DNA of 64,000 bases from CAIKNB01 sp964415965 (GCA_964415965.1 CAYQCK010000002.1:258068-322067), one strand, 5' to 3'; positions 23,723-32,367 are shown, counted from the stretch's first letter. Notes: a model not told the origin generated them from the letters alone. Made by a program: numbers and translations.

Positions 23723-25297
23723 ATGAAAGACGAAACCCAGGCCGCCCGGCCGAAACTCAAACTGCCCGCCGACACGACCGCCCGCCGCGTCTATTGGCTG
23801 AACGTCATGGAACGCGAGCTTGAGGACGGCACGCGCGTCACGCTCCGTCCTACGCCCGAGGTGCTGGCCGTGGCCATCGCCAAGTGTTCGCGCAGCGACA
23901 CGCCGTTCGACCAGAACGTCTACGAGGCGACCGAGGAGTCAGCCGCCGCGTTCCATGAGAAATGGGTCGTCGGTTTCGGCCACGGCTCCGTCGCCGAACA
24001 CGCGGTCGCGAGCGTCGCCCTGGAGAACGTCTCGCAGGTCGTGGTCAAGATCATCGAGGACGCGCGCCTCTCCTCCTTCACCGAGAAGAGCTCGCGCTAC
24101 CAGATCTTCTCGACCCAGCGCTGCGTCGTGCCGCCCAACGTGGCGCGGAGCGCCCAGGCCCAAGGCTACCGCGACTACACGTCCGCGCTCTACGGGCTGT
24201 ACCACGAAGCGCTCGGCCGGCTCGACCCGTACATGCGGGAGAAATATCCGAACGAGACCGGGATGAAGGAAGGCGTCTACAATTCCGTCATCAAGGCGCG
24301 TTCCTGCGACGTGGCCCGCTACCTCCTGCCGGCCGCGGCCATGGCCCAGTTCGGCGTGACCGCCAACGCCCGCAACTGGGCGGCCATCATCACCAAGCTG
24401 CTCTCGAGCCCGCATCCCGAAGCCCAGGAGATCGGCCGCGAGCTCATCGAGGTGCTGCACGGCGGACCCGAGATGGACGACGAGAAGGCCATCAAGCGCA
24501 AGCCGTTCAGGACGCTCCTCAAGTACGCGGACTTCAACCCGTACCAGGCGTCCTTGCGCGACGACCTCGGCCAGCTGGCCAAGGATATCTCGCGCGACGC
24601 CACCGGTTGGTCGGCTTTCCGCGCCACGGCCGAACGCCCGGTCGTACTGTTGGATGACGACGCCGAAGCCGAACACCGCATCGCCGCCGCCTTGCTGGCG
24701 CGCCATTCGGACATGTCGGCCGGCTACTACCTGCACTACCTGCGCAAGATCGCCCCGGCCGACGCATCGCGCCGCGTCATCGACGAAGCCCTGGCCAAAC
24801 GCGGCCCGCACGACGCCCCGCCGCGCGAATTCGAACACGCGACCTTCAGCCACGAAATCCTGCTCGACTTCGGGGCGTGGCGCGATATCCAGCGCCATCG
24901 CATCTGCACGCCGCTCAACCAGACCCTGGGCGTGCACGAGGGCTACGAGTTCCCGCCCGAGCTGGCCGACGTCGGGCTCGAGGAGGATTTCCGCAAGATG
25001 ATGCAGCGGGCCGCCGAGTTCCACGCGCGCCTGGTCCAAAACGGCCTGGCGGCCGAAGCCGAATACGCCGTGCCCATGGCCTACCGCCGCCGCATGTTCG
25101 TGACCTGGAATCTGCGCGAGCTCTTCCACTTCATCGAGCTGCGCTCCGGCCCCAAGGGGCACCAATCGTACCGCCGCATCGCCCAAGAGACCTGGCGGAC
25201 GCTTGATGCCGCGCATCCCGACCTGGCGAAACACATCCGCGTGGACCTGTCCGGCACTACACTCTCGACCCTGGGTGCCAAGCCCAAGGGAATCTGA
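23723..25297 (+). CDS. thyX: Two-domain FAD-dependent thymidylate synthase ThyX
   Basis: Makes dTMP from dUMP with methylene-THF and FAD/NADPH. At 524 residues it is about twice a normal ThyX (about 230) and contains two ThyX-like halves. The signature RHRxxSxNExSxRY is divided: the N-terminal half has its second part (SFTEKSSRY, residues 118-126) but DAR instead of RHR (113-115); the C-terminal half has RHR (391-393) but not the SxNExSxRY part. Both halves keep the EHA FAD-side motif. One composite active site per pair of halves is a likely outcome. AGGAG precedes the ATG; tmk follows 12 bp later. Confidence 0.9.
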   Translation: MKDETQAARPKLKLPADTTARRVYWLNVMERELEDGTRVTLRPTPEVLAVAIAKCSRSDTPFDQNVYEATEESAAAFHEKWVVGFGHGSVAEHAVASVALENVSQVVVKIIEDARLSSFTEKSSRYQIFSTQRCVVPPNVARSAQAQGYRDYTSALYGLYHEALGRLDPYMREKYPNETGMKEGVYNSVIKARSCDVARYLLPAAAMAQFGVTANARNWAAIITKLLSSPHPEAQEIGRELIEVLHGGPEMDDEKAIKRKPFRTLLKYADFNPYQASLRDDLGQLAKDISRDATGWSAFRATAERPVVLLDDDAEAEHRIAAALLARHSDMSAGYYLHYLRKIAPADASRRVIDEALAKRGPHDAPPREFEHATFSHEILLDFGAWRDIQRHRICTPLNQTLGVHEGYEFPPELADVGLEEDFRKMMQRAAEFHARLVQNGLAAEAEYAVPMAYRRRMFVTWNLRELFHFIELRSGPKGHQSYRRIAQETWRTLDAAHPDLAKHIRVDLSGTTLSTLGAKPKGI

Positions 25298-25309
25298 TAG
25301 GATGAAGCC

Positions 25310-25975
25310 ATGGCCCAAGGCAAACTCATCGTCATCGACGGCACCGACGGCTCAGGCAAGACCGTCCAGGCCAACCGGCTCATCGAGCGCCTGCGCGCCG
25401 AAGGCCGGAACGCCCAGCCCCTGGATTTTCCCCAATACGGAAAGCCTTCTGCCTACTTCGTCGAGAAATACCTGAAGGGCGACTACGGCGGCGTGAACGA
25501 AGTCGGACCCAAAGTCGCCTCGGTCTTCTTCGCCCTCGACAGGTATGACGCCTCGCAGCGCATCCGGCAGATGCTGGATGAAGGCACGATCCTCGTCTCC
25601 AACCGCTACGTCTCGGCCAACAAGGGCCACCAGACTGGCAAGATCGCTGACCCGGATGGGCAGGCGGAATTCCTGGACTGGCTGAACGCCTTCGAATACG
25701 GGCTCATGGGCGTCCCAAAGCCCGACCTGACCCTGCTCCTGCACGTCACGGCCGAAATCGGCTTCGAGCTCTCGCACACCCGCGACGGCGACAAGCAGGA
25801 CATCCACCAAAAAAGCCTGGAGCACCTCAAGGCGGCCGAACAGGCCTACCTGCGCCTGCCGCAAATCGACAAGGCCGAGAACTGGCAGGTCGTCGAGTGC
25901 GTCGAGCAAGGCAAGCTCCTGCCCATCGAGACCATCCACGAGCGCATCTGGCGGCGGGTCGAACAGCTGCTTTGA
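25310..25975 (+). CDS. tmk: Thymidylate kinase
   Basis: Phosphorylates dTMP to dTDP. Walker A is GTDGSGKT, followed by the DRY-type motif ALDRYDA and the NRYVSANKGHQ block. The 221-residue length is normal. With dut and thyX it completes the route from dUTP to dTDP. Confidence 0.93.
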   Translation: MAQGKLIVIDGTDGSGKTVQANRLIERLRAEGRNAQPLDFPQYGKPSAYFVEKYLKGDYGGVNEVGPKVASVFFALDRYDASQRIRQMLDEGTILVSNRYVSANKGHQTGKIADPDGQAEFLDWLNAFEYGLMGVPKPDLTLLLHVTAEIGFELSHTRDGDKQDIHQKSLEHLKAAEQAYLRLPQIDKAENWQVVECVEQGKLLPIETIHERIWRRVEQLL

Positions 25976-25980
25976 ACCTA

Positions 25981-26011
25981 GGCGGTCCCTCGCGGACCGC
26001 CTTTTGTTTTT
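25981..26011 (+). terminator. tmk terminator
   Basis: GGCGGTCC/GGACCGCC stem followed by TTTTGTTTTT. Confidence 0.9.
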
Positions 26012-26026
26012 CCGGCATCAGGAGGA

Positions 26027-26055
26027 TTGACAAAAACCGCTCTTCCTGCAATGCT
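26027..26055 (+). promoter_or_regulatory. Promoter of first nuclease-like paralogue
   Basis: -35 TTGACA, 17-nt spacer, weak -10 AATGCT. Confidence 0.55.
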
Positions 26056-26097
26056 GGATGTGCCCTTTCCACCCCCAACAGAACAAGGAAATTTCGC

Positions 26098-26826
26098 TTG
26101 CCCAAACCCGATACCGCATCAACCTCCAAAATCACCGTCCTGGAAACGCCAAACAAGGGCAACGGTTTCATCTGGGTCGTCCACGCCGTCATCGACGGCT
26201 TCAGGGGCACCGGACGACACCCGAATAAACGAGCCGCGACTCTTTTGGCCGAGAAGGAAGCCAAAGACCTGGGAGTGATAATCCGGACCGACCAAGCGGA
26301 GCGCCAAGTGACCCCCGTCGCCGAAGGTGGAAAGGACGGATCCCCGAATTCCATGGCCAACGCGGATGGGAATTTTGTCCAGCGGCTTCGTGACCGCCGC
26401 GGCCGCCGCACGGAAGAACTTGTCCACCAAGCGTTCGCCGTCGACTTCGACGACGCGCCGGATTGGTTCGCTAGGATCCGGCGGCCTACGGAGAGGCAGG
26501 ATCGCATGTTCAAGATCGACCTCATCGTCGAGACCCATGACCCAGCCGAGATTTACGTCCAGATCAAGAGCTCGATGCACGGTCTGAGGAAATTCCTCGA
26601 ATCAAGGCCGCCGGCCGACGTCATCGGGGTGGTCATCCACCCCAGCGATTCCCACGCCAAGATTCGGGCAAAGATATTCCGGTTTGTCTGGGAGAAACGC
26701 GTCGCGCTCGGGCTGGCCAAACAGGCCTTCGTCGCCGCCCGGAAGCCGCGCGTCAAAATCATCGAAGCCGCCCCTTTTCCGCGGCACATACCCAAGCGCC
26801 TGCTGCGCGCCAAGGCTTCGCCCTGA
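26098..26826 (+). CDS. Putative dsRNA-binding-like and PD-(D/E)XK-like nuclease protein, paralogue 1
   Basis: A 242-residue protein with two regions. Residues about 12-60 resemble the beta-beta-beta-alpha part of a dsRNA-binding domain: strand pairs, then GTGRHPNKRAATLLAEKEA, like the GxGxSKKxAKxxAA helix start. Residues about 105-200 fit a PD-(D/E)XK-type nuclease core: TEELV, then IDLIV and QIKSS, where Gln replaces the usual acidic residue of (D/E)xK. The start is TTG 26098, supported by AAGGAA upstream and by alignment with the next gene, which starts GTG at the same place. The function is not known; a structured-nucleic-acid nuclease is inferred. Confidence 0.6.
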   Translation: MPKPDTASTSKITVLETPNKGNGFIWVVHAVIDGFRGTGRHPNKRAATLLAEKEAKDLGVIIRTDQAERQVTPVAEGGKDGSPNSMANADGNFVQRLRDRRGRRTEELVHQAFAVDFDDAPDWFARIRRPTERQDRMFKIDLIVETHDPAEIYVQIKSSMHGLRKFLESRPPADVIGVVIHPSDSHAKIRAKIFRFVWEKRVALGLAKQAFVAARKPRVKIIEAAPFPRHIPKRLLRAKASP

Positions 26827-26850
26827 ACCGGCCGAACTATCGACCGTCTG

Positions 26851-26879
26851 CCGACCCCCCACCGGGTCGGTATTTATTT
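26851..26879 (+). terminator. Terminator of paralogue 1
   Basis: CCGACCC/GGGTCGG stem then TATTTATTT. Confidence 0.8.
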
Positions 26880-26925
26880 GCTTGGTTAAGCCGATTTTAA
26901 GCCAGAGCAGAACCCGTTCCAGGGG

Positions 26926-26954
26926 TTGACAAAATCCCGGTTTTTTGCTATATT
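26926..26954 (+). promoter_or_regulatory. Promoter of second nuclease-like paralogue
   Basis: Near-consensus: -35 TTGACA, 17-nt spacer ending TTGC, -10 TATATT. Almost the same core as the promoter at 61328-61356. Confidence 0.85.
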
Positions 26955-27000
26955 GAGCAGTTCATTTGCGGGACCCCCGCACTTTACAAGGAGACTGGAA

Positions 27001-27723
27001 GTGAACCCCAAAGGATCGATTGCCCTAGACCTCTCGCATCTCGACTCCCCCGAACCGGACGCCCGACCGCCCGACCGCCTCGAATTCAAGGTCGTGGAAT
27101 TGCCCGAGCACTCCAACCGGTACCAGTGGACCATCGCGGCCTGCTTGGACGGTCGGACCATCGGCACGGGCCGGCACCACCTCAAACAGAGCGCCACCCT
27201 GCTGGCCAAGGATTCGGCCCAGCAGGCCTTGCGGCGCCAGGCCGTCACGGAACGCCTCGAGAAATGCGGCCTGTTCGGCCAGCCGGACAAACCGCAGGAC
27301 GGTCCGCCCTCAGGCAGCCGGACTTCGCCCAAGCGGAAACGCTCTTCGGCGATCAACCGCCTCCACCAGACGATCCGCGAGCTGAGCAACGAGCGCGGCA
27401 AGCGGGCCGAGGAACTGGTCTTCGAGGCATTCAAAGCCCCGATCGCCGACCGGCCCGACTGGTTCAAGGACGTGAGGCGCCCGACTCCGGAGCAGGATGC
27501 GTTCCAACAGATCGACGTCATCGTCGGGACACATGACCTGGGCGAACTGTACATCCAGGTCAAATCCAGCTTCACCGGACTCAAACGTTTCATGGAGGAA
27601 TACCATCCGGCGAACGTCAGATGTATCGTCGTGACCCCGAACCTGGACGACGGCTACATCCGGGCCTTGGTCTATGACGCCTGCAACCGCCTGCGCGACA
27701 AGCGCAAGCGCGGCGAAATCTGA
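27001..27723 (+). CDS. Putative dsRNA-binding-like and PD-(D/E)XK-like nuclease protein, paralogue 2
   Basis: A 240-residue paralogue of the preceding gene with the same order: dsRBD-like region (QWTIAACLDG, then GTGRHHLKQSATLLAKDSA), a Lys/Arg-rich linker, and the nuclease-like core (EELVFEAF, IDVIV, QVKSS, then a beta strand RCIVVTPN). The two proteins share layout and key residues but differ widely elsewhere, so the duplication is old. The start is GTG 27001 with AAGGAG 10 nt upstream; the 5' leader and promoter exclude the longer reading from 26926. Each paralogue has its own promoter and terminator. Confidence 0.6.
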   Translation: MNPKGSIALDLSHLDSPEPDARPPDRLEFKVVELPEHSNRYQWTIAACLDGRTIGTGRHHLKQSATLLAKDSAQQALRRQAVTERLEKCGLFGQPDKPQDGPPSGSRTSPKRKRSSAINRLHQTIRELSNERGKRAEELVFEAFKAPIADRPDWFKDVRRPTPEQDAFQQIDVIVGTHDLGELYIQVKSSFTGLKRFMEEYHPANVRCIVVTPNLDDGYIRALVYDACNRLRDKRKRGEI

Positions 27724-27750
27724 CCCGCCATCCCCTCTCCCGCCTACGCA

Positions 27751-27784
27751 AGAGACGACCGACCGGTCGTCTCTTATCTTTTTT
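27751..27784. terminator. Terminator of paralogue 2, probably bidirectional
   Basis: A 10-bp perfect stem AGAGACGACC/GGTCGTCTCT, then ATCTTTTTT. Confidence 0.9.
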
Positions 27785-27796
27785 GCGGATTTTCCC

Positions 27797-28429
27797 TTAG
27801 GCCTTCTTGAGAACCAACGCCATCTCGTCGACGAGCATCTTCTCGATGTCGGAACCCGGTTTCGGCACGTCGAAACGCAACGGGATCTCGAGATATCCGA
27901 TCCCCGCTTTGGTAAGCTCAAGTTGCAAGGCGTTCAGGTCGACTTTATGCGTCCCGGGCAAGGGCTGGTAGCCGGCCGGCGGATCGAAATCCTCGGAGGC
28001 GAAGATGTGGATAGCCATGCCGCCCGAAGCCAGGGCGTCATATGAATTTTTGAGGACCGAAAACTGCTTCACTGGTTCAACGAAGCGGACAAGGACGTCG
28101 CCGTAGACGATGTCGTACGGGCCGCCCGGCAACGGCTCGGTCGCGTCGTGCTGGATGACGCCCTCCGCTCCCTGCAGGTGCTCAATCGTGATGTCCGTAG
28201 TCGTGATTTTCGTCGGCTTGCCGTAAATCGACGAGAATATCCGCCGATGGTGTTCGACGAGCCGCTTGTCGGCGCAACCGAGCACGGCGACGCGCACTTC
28301 CGGCGCGGTCGGCACTTGGCCGCCGAGGGTCGCGATCACCTGACGCAGCCCGATTTCCTTGACCTGGACGCGGCTTGCGATTTCGGCATCGCTTTTGGCC
28401 TGGTATCGCTGGTGGTATTCGCTCAACAT
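27797..28429 (-). CDS. Putative class I SAM-dependent methyltransferase
   Basis: A 210-residue protein with a Rossmann-type pattern: VAVLGCADKR at motif I (a changed GxGxG), TTDITIEHL for the acidic end of strand 2, then QHDATEPLP, YDIVYGDVLVRFV and GGMAIHIF as later motifs. The layout matches small-molecule methyltransferases, but motif I is degenerate, so activity is uncertain. ATG 28429 is chosen over 28453 because a GGCGGA sequence precedes it. Confidence 0.6.
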   Translation of the reverse strand: MLSEYHQRYQAKSDAEIASRVQVKEIGLRQVIATLGGQVPTAPEVRVAVLGCADKRLVEHHRRIFSSIYGKPTKITTTDITIEHLQGAEGVIQHDATEPLPGGPYDIVYGDVLVRFVEPVKQFSVLKNSYDALASGGMAIHIFASEDFDPPAGYQPLPGTHKVDLNALQLELTKAGIGYLEIPLRFDVPKPGSDIEKMLVDEMALVLKKA

Positions 28430-28549
28430 AATCGTTCCGCCCAAGGGTACCATCTCGCGTTCGGCCTGTACATTTATCCGCGTTCGGCCGGGCGCACCGG
28501 TTTAGCCATCTGCCCTGCGGTTTGCTATCCTGCAGGCTACACACTCCTT

Positions 28550-29296
28550 ATGTCTAAACCCTTACCTGGAATCGGGCAACTATTGGCGGACTCCTGGCGA
28601 ACTTTCACCGCCACCTGGAGCCAGACCACGCAAATAACCATCTGGTTCCTGTACATCGGATTGGCCGTCTTCCTGGTATCCGTCCTGGCCAAATTCGATC
28701 CTTGGGCCATACTCCTGGCCATCCCGGTCCAGATCGCGGCCGCCGTCATCTCGATCTGGTGCGGCATCAGGCTGATGTTGGCGCTGCTCAAGTCCGTGGA
28801 CGAGAAACCCATCGGCGACCTCAAGAAAGACTCCGCCCTCGCCTGGACGCTCTTCCTGCCGATGGTCCTCGTCGGCCTGCTCCAAGGGTTGGTCGTGCTC
28901 GGCGGCTTCGTCCTGCTCGTCATCCCCGGGATATACCTCCTGGTCGCCATGGCCTATGCCCAGATGGTTTTCGTCGACCAAGGGGTCCGCGGCTGGAAAG
29001 CGCTGACCATTTCGCGCGACCTGGTCCGCGGCCGCTGGTGGGGCGTCTTCTGGCGCAATCTGGTGGCCTCGCTCCTGATGGGCCTCGGGCTGGGATTGTT
29101 GGTCTATTTGGCCCTGGGCATCCTGACCTTGCTGGCCGGAGGGGATTATTTCAGGCTGATGTCCGGCGGCGAGAGCAGCGACCCGATCGTCCAAGGGGCG
29201 GCTTCCCTCCTCGACTCCATCCTCCAAGCCGCCTTCCTGCCGTTCATCCTCGGATTCCAGGTCAGGTTCTACCGGACGCTCCAAAGGACACGCTGA
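28550..29296 (+). CDS. Polytopic membrane protein of unknown function
   Basis: A 248-residue protein with about six transmembrane segments (near 28-50, 55-75, 95-125, 130-145, 170-200 and 215-240). The block GIYLLVAMAYAQMVFVDQG followed by ALTISRDLVRGRWW is the kind found in YciC/DUF975-like membrane families, whose function is unclear. The -10 box TATCCT in an extended TGC context lies about 14 nt before ATG 28550, so a very short leader is expected. Confidence 0.7.
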   Translation: MSKPLPGIGQLLADSWRTFTATWSQTTQITIWFLYIGLAVFLVSVLAKFDPWAILLAIPVQIAAAVISIWCGIRLMLALLKSVDEKPIGDLKKDSALAWTLFLPMVLVGLLQGLVVLGGFVLLVIPGIYLLVAMAYAQMVFVDQGVRGWKALTISRDLVRGRWWGVFWRNLVASLLMGLGLGLLVYLALGILTLLAGGDYFRLMSGGESSDPIVQGAASLLDSILQAAFLPFILGFQVRFYRTLQRTR

Positions 29297-29368
29297 TTTT
29301 CGCCACATATGGACGTCGGGCCCCTGGCTCGACGTTTTCGATATGGCGCTATAAGCTACTTTTGATTC

Positions 29369-29404
29369 AACCTAGCTCCCAACTCCCAGCCCCCAGCCCA
29401 AAAC
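29369..29404. repeat. CCCAGCCCCCAG-type low-complexity repeat before gatB
   Basis: AACTCCCAGCCCCCAGCCC; a related stretch encodes the Pro/Ser segment of PrmC at about 1308-1330. Confidence 0.45.
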
Positions 29405-29407
29405 CCT

Positions 29408-30943
29408 ATGCGTCTCCTCCCCATCATCGGCTTGGAAATCCACGCCCAGCTCAAGACCGAATCCAAGATGTTCTGCAGCTGCAAGAACGTCGGCGATGCC
29501 GCGGCGCCCAACACCGCCATCTGCCCGGTCTGCACCGGCCAACCCGGCGCGCTTCCGACCCTGAACGCCAAGGCGCTCGAGCTCGGGGTCAAAGTCGGCC
29601 TGGCGCTCGGCTGCCGCATCCCGGACCAATCGGTCTTCGACCGCAAGAACTATTTCTATCCTGATTTGCCGAAAGGCTACCAGATATCGCAATTCCATCT
29701 GCCCATCGCCCTCGACGGCCAGCTCGAGCTGGATGTCCCGGGCGGAGAGCCGCCGCGGCAGCGCATCCGCATCGGCATCACCCGCGCCCATCTCGAAGAG
29801 GATGCGGCCAAGAATTTCCATTCCGGCGGCGAGGAAGCGGCGACGCTCGTGGACTACAACCGCTCGAGCACGCCGCTCATCGAGATCGTGACCGAGCCCG
29901 ACCTGCGCTCCCCGGCCGAGGCCAAAGCCTTCCTCCAGGAGCTCCGCGCCATCCTGCGTTCCATCGGAGCTTCGGACGCGGACATGGAAAAAGGCCAGAT
30001 GCGCTGCGACGCCAACATCTCGCTCTTGCCGGTGAACGAAGACGGCACGCCGGCCCAGCACGACCTGAACCCCAAAGTCGAAATCAAGAACCTGAATTCT
30101 TTCCGCTCGGTCGAACGGGCTTTGGCGCACGAAATCGAACGCCAGACGCAGATCATCGAAGGCGGAAGTCTGCCGCAGGCCGCGACCCGCGGCTGGGACG
30201 AGGATAAAGGCGCGACTTTCGAACAGCGCAGCAAGGAAACGTCCGCCGACTATCGATATTTCCCGGAGCCGGATCTGCCGCCGCAGGACCTCGTGGAACT
30301 TCGCGAGAGGCTCCAAGGCCGCTTGCCTGAACTGCCGGCAGCCTTGCGCTCGCGGCTCATCGACGAATGGGGCTTCTCCGCGGCCGACGCCGCTTTCTTC
30401 GCGGCCAATGACGGCTGGGCCGACTATGCCGACAACGTCATGGGCGAACTGGGCAGCTGGCTGGCCGACGTCGACTCATCCAAAGACTCGGCCGGCGAAG
30501 TCTTGGCCGAAAACAAAAAAAAGCTGGCCAAACTCGCCGGCGGCTGGCTGACGTCGAAACTTGCCGGGCTCATGGCCGAACGCAACCAGATCATCTCGGA
30601 CATCAAGATCGACCCGGAGAACTTCGCCGAGTTCCTGACCCTCATCCACCAAAACAAGATCAACAGCTCCAACGCCCAAAAGCTCCTGGCCATGATGCTC
30701 GAGACCGGCGCCGATCCTTCGCACCTGATGGAAGAACACGACCTCGGCCAAAACCTGGACGAAGGTGCGCTCAAAGCGACCGTCAAGCGCCTCATCGAAG
30801 AGAACCCTGACCAAGTCGCGCAGATCAAGGCCGGCAAGCTCGGCGTCATCAAATGGTTCGTCGGCGCCGTCATGAAAGCCACCGAAGGCAAAGCCAACCC
30901 GGCCCAGGCCGAGGAGGAAGTGAAGAAGGAAATCGGAATATAA
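29408..30943 (+). CDS. gatB: Asp-tRNA(Asn)/Glu-tRNA(Gln) amidotransferase subunit B
   Basis: GatB activates misacylated tRNA in the GatCAB complex, which makes Gln-tRNA and/or Asn-tRNA. The catalytic cradle is typical: GLEIHAQLKTESKMFC, CPVCTG zinc-type cysteines, FDRKNYFYPDLPKGYQISQ, and the helical YqeY-like C-terminal tail. At 511 residues it is complete. gatA and gatC are not nearby, which implies a split operon. Confidence 0.95.
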   Translation: MRLLPIIGLEIHAQLKTESKMFCSCKNVGDAAAPNTAICPVCTGQPGALPTLNAKALELGVKVGLALGCRIPDQSVFDRKNYFYPDLPKGYQISQFHLPIALDGQLELDVPGGEPPRQRIRIGITRAHLEEDAAKNFHSGGEEAATLVDYNRSSTPLIEIVTEPDLRSPAEAKAFLQELRAILRSIGASDADMEKGQMRCDANISLLPVNEDGTPAQHDLNPKVEIKNLNSFRSVERALAHEIERQTQIIEGGSLPQAATRGWDEDKGATFEQRSKETSADYRYFPEPDLPPQDLVELRERLQGRLPELPAALRSRLIDEWGFSAADAAFFAANDGWADYADNVMGELGSWLADVDSSKDSAGEVLAENKKKLAKLAGGWLTSKLAGLMAERNQIISDIKIDPENFAEFLTLIHQNKINSSNAQKLLAMMLETGADPSHLMEEHDLGQNLDEGALKATVKRLIEENPDQVAQIKAGKLGVIKWFVGAVMKATEGKANPAQAEEEVKKEIGI

Positions 30944-30966
30944 AAGATTTTTCAACCCGATAACAG

Positions 30967-31000
30967 CTGTGGATTCCGGCTTTCGCCGGAATGACAGTTG
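30967..31000. repeat. Palindromic element related to the prmC insert
   Basis: GGATTCCGGC tttc GCCGGAATGACAG, the same type as the second half of the element in prmC. Confidence 0.7.
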
Positions 31001-31014
31001 GGGCCCAGGAGTAA

Positions 31015-31152
31015 CACTTCGCAAGTGACAAGGGGGTCCGGGGGGCCGCGTGGCGTGGCCCGCAAGATAGCCGACATCGGCGATACCGAGAGCGCATAGC
31101 GGACCCCCGGGACCTTTGGTTACTTTCAGTCATGAAAGTAACATTTAAGGCT
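31015..31152. repeat. Structured repeat, copy 2
   Basis: Matches copies 1 and 3 (CACTTCGCAAGTGAC start, GGGGGTCC..GGACCCCC core, ACTTTC/GAAAGT hairpin, TTTAAGGCT end), but is the most diverged. Confidence 0.8.
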
Positions 31153-31231
31153 CTCGACAGTTGTTCCAATTGGAAGGTCCTCGGACCGCTCCGACTTGCC
31201 CCCAGGACGACATTTTTGTTGATAGCGGCAA

Positions 31232-31368
31232 CACATCGCAAGTGACCACGGGGGTCTGGGGGTCCGCGCCAAGCGTGGACCGCAGAAGCGCAAAAGTCCG
31301 CGACACCGAGAGAGGCATCGCGGACCCCCCAGGACTTTTGCTGCTTTTGGTCACAAAAGTGGTTTTAT
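31232..31368. repeat. Structured repeat, copy 3
   Basis: Very similar to copy 1 through the GGGGGTCTGGGGGTCCGCG core and ACTTTTG/CAAAAGT hairpin; it ends 2 bp before the miaA stop codon. Confidence 0.85.
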
Positions 31369-31370
31369 AT

Positions 31371-32345
31371 TCACCCGCACAATCCCCCGATCCCCAACCA
31401 CTCGCTCACCGCGAGCATCCCCTCGTCCTTGTCCTTGCACCAGCGGATGCGCTGGTCGCGCTTGAACCAGGTCTCCTGGCGTTTGGCGTAGCGGTGAACT
31501 GCCTGGCGGGTCAGGGCGACCGCCTGTTCGAGCGACTCTTCGCCCTTGATGTATTTCATCAGCTCGCGGTAGCCGATCGACGTCATGGCCGGGGCGTTCT
31601 CCGGGATGCCTTTCTTTAGTGCCTGCCGGATTTCCTCGACCCAACCCTCCTCCAGCATGTTGTCGATGGAAGCGTCGATGCGCGCGAACAGCTGTTCGCG
31701 CGGCCACTTGATGCCGACCTGATACGCTTCGACCAGCGGCTTGCCCATCTTCTTCTGTTTGGTGAACGGCTTCCCGGTCAAGGTCGCGACCTCGAGCGCC
31801 CGGATGACGCGCCGCGGGTTCTTGAGGTCCACGGCTTGGGCCGCGTCGGAATCCAAACCCAGAAGCAGCCGCACCAATTCCTCGAGCGGACGCCCCTCGA
31901 AGGCTTTGCGCATGGCCGGCTGCGGTTCGACATGCGGGAACAGCAGGTTATCGACCAACGATTTGATGTAGAGACCGGTGCCGCCGACGACGATCGGCAG
32001 GCGCTTGCGCCGGATGATGCCCCGGATGGCGACCAAGGTCTTGTCGCGCCACTCGGCCACGGTGAACGTCTTGAGCGGATCCAAGAAATCCATCATGTAG
32101 TGCGGGACGCCCTCGACCATGAATGCGCGCTGGCCGTCGAACGACCCGCGCTTGCCCCTGGGCTTCCCCGTCCCGATATCGAAACCTTTGTAGATCTGGC
32201 GCGAATCAGCGTTTATGATCTCTCCGTTGAAGGCTTTGGCGAGACGCAAACCCAAATCCGTCTTGCCTGAAGACGTCGGACCGACAAGGCAGACTACGCG
32301 GGGCAGTTTGCGCGGTGGCCGCGGGACCGATAGCGGTCTGCTCAT
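31371..32345 (-). CDS. miaA: tRNA dimethylallyltransferase
   Basis: Adds a dimethylallyl group to A37 of tRNAs that read UNN codons. P-loop GPTSSGKT, the NADSRQIYKGFDIGTGKP block, VGGTGLYIKSL and the C-terminal RYAKRQETWFKR are all present. The 324-residue length is usual. It lies 22 bp after miaB, the next enzyme of the same modification, and both are read from one strand. Confidence 0.96.
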   Translation of the reverse strand: MSRPLSVPRPPRKLPRVVCLVGPTSSGKTDLGLRLAKAFNGEIINADSRQIYKGFDIGTGKPRGKRGSFDGQRAFMVEGVPHYMMDFLDPLKTFTVAEWRDKTLVAIRGIIRRKRLPIVVGGTGLYIKSLVDNLLFPHVEPQPAMRKAFEGRPLEELVRLLLGLDSDAAQAVDLKNPRRVIRALEVATLTGKPFTKQKKMGKPLVEAYQVGIKWPREQLFARIDASIDNMLEEGWVEEIRQALKKGIPENAPAMTSIGYRELMKYIKGEESLEQAVALTRQAVHRYAKRQETWFKRDQRIRWCKDKDEGMLAVSEWLGIGGLCG

Positions 32346-32367
32346 ATAGCTCCCCCTTCCATCGGAT

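Larger units (their letters stand above)
30944..31370. other. Gene-free stretch filled with repeats
   Basis: The 427 bp between gatB and miaA hold no credible gene. They contain a short palindromic element (30967-31000) and two copies of the structured repeat, with a 79-bp spacer that shows nothing recognisable apart from TCCAATTGGA. Confidence 0.75.

Noticed and set aside
23939..25318. Long minus-strand frame over thyX
   Set aside because: Shadow of thyX; no start signals or recognisable domain.
25897..26097. N-terminal extension of the first nuclease-like paralogue
   Set aside because: It overlaps tmk and its terminator; TTG 26098 aligns with the GTG start of the second paralogue.
26926..27000. 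ATG start for the second nuclease-like paralogue
   Set aside because: This ATG overlaps the -35/-10 region, so it cannot be in the mRNA.
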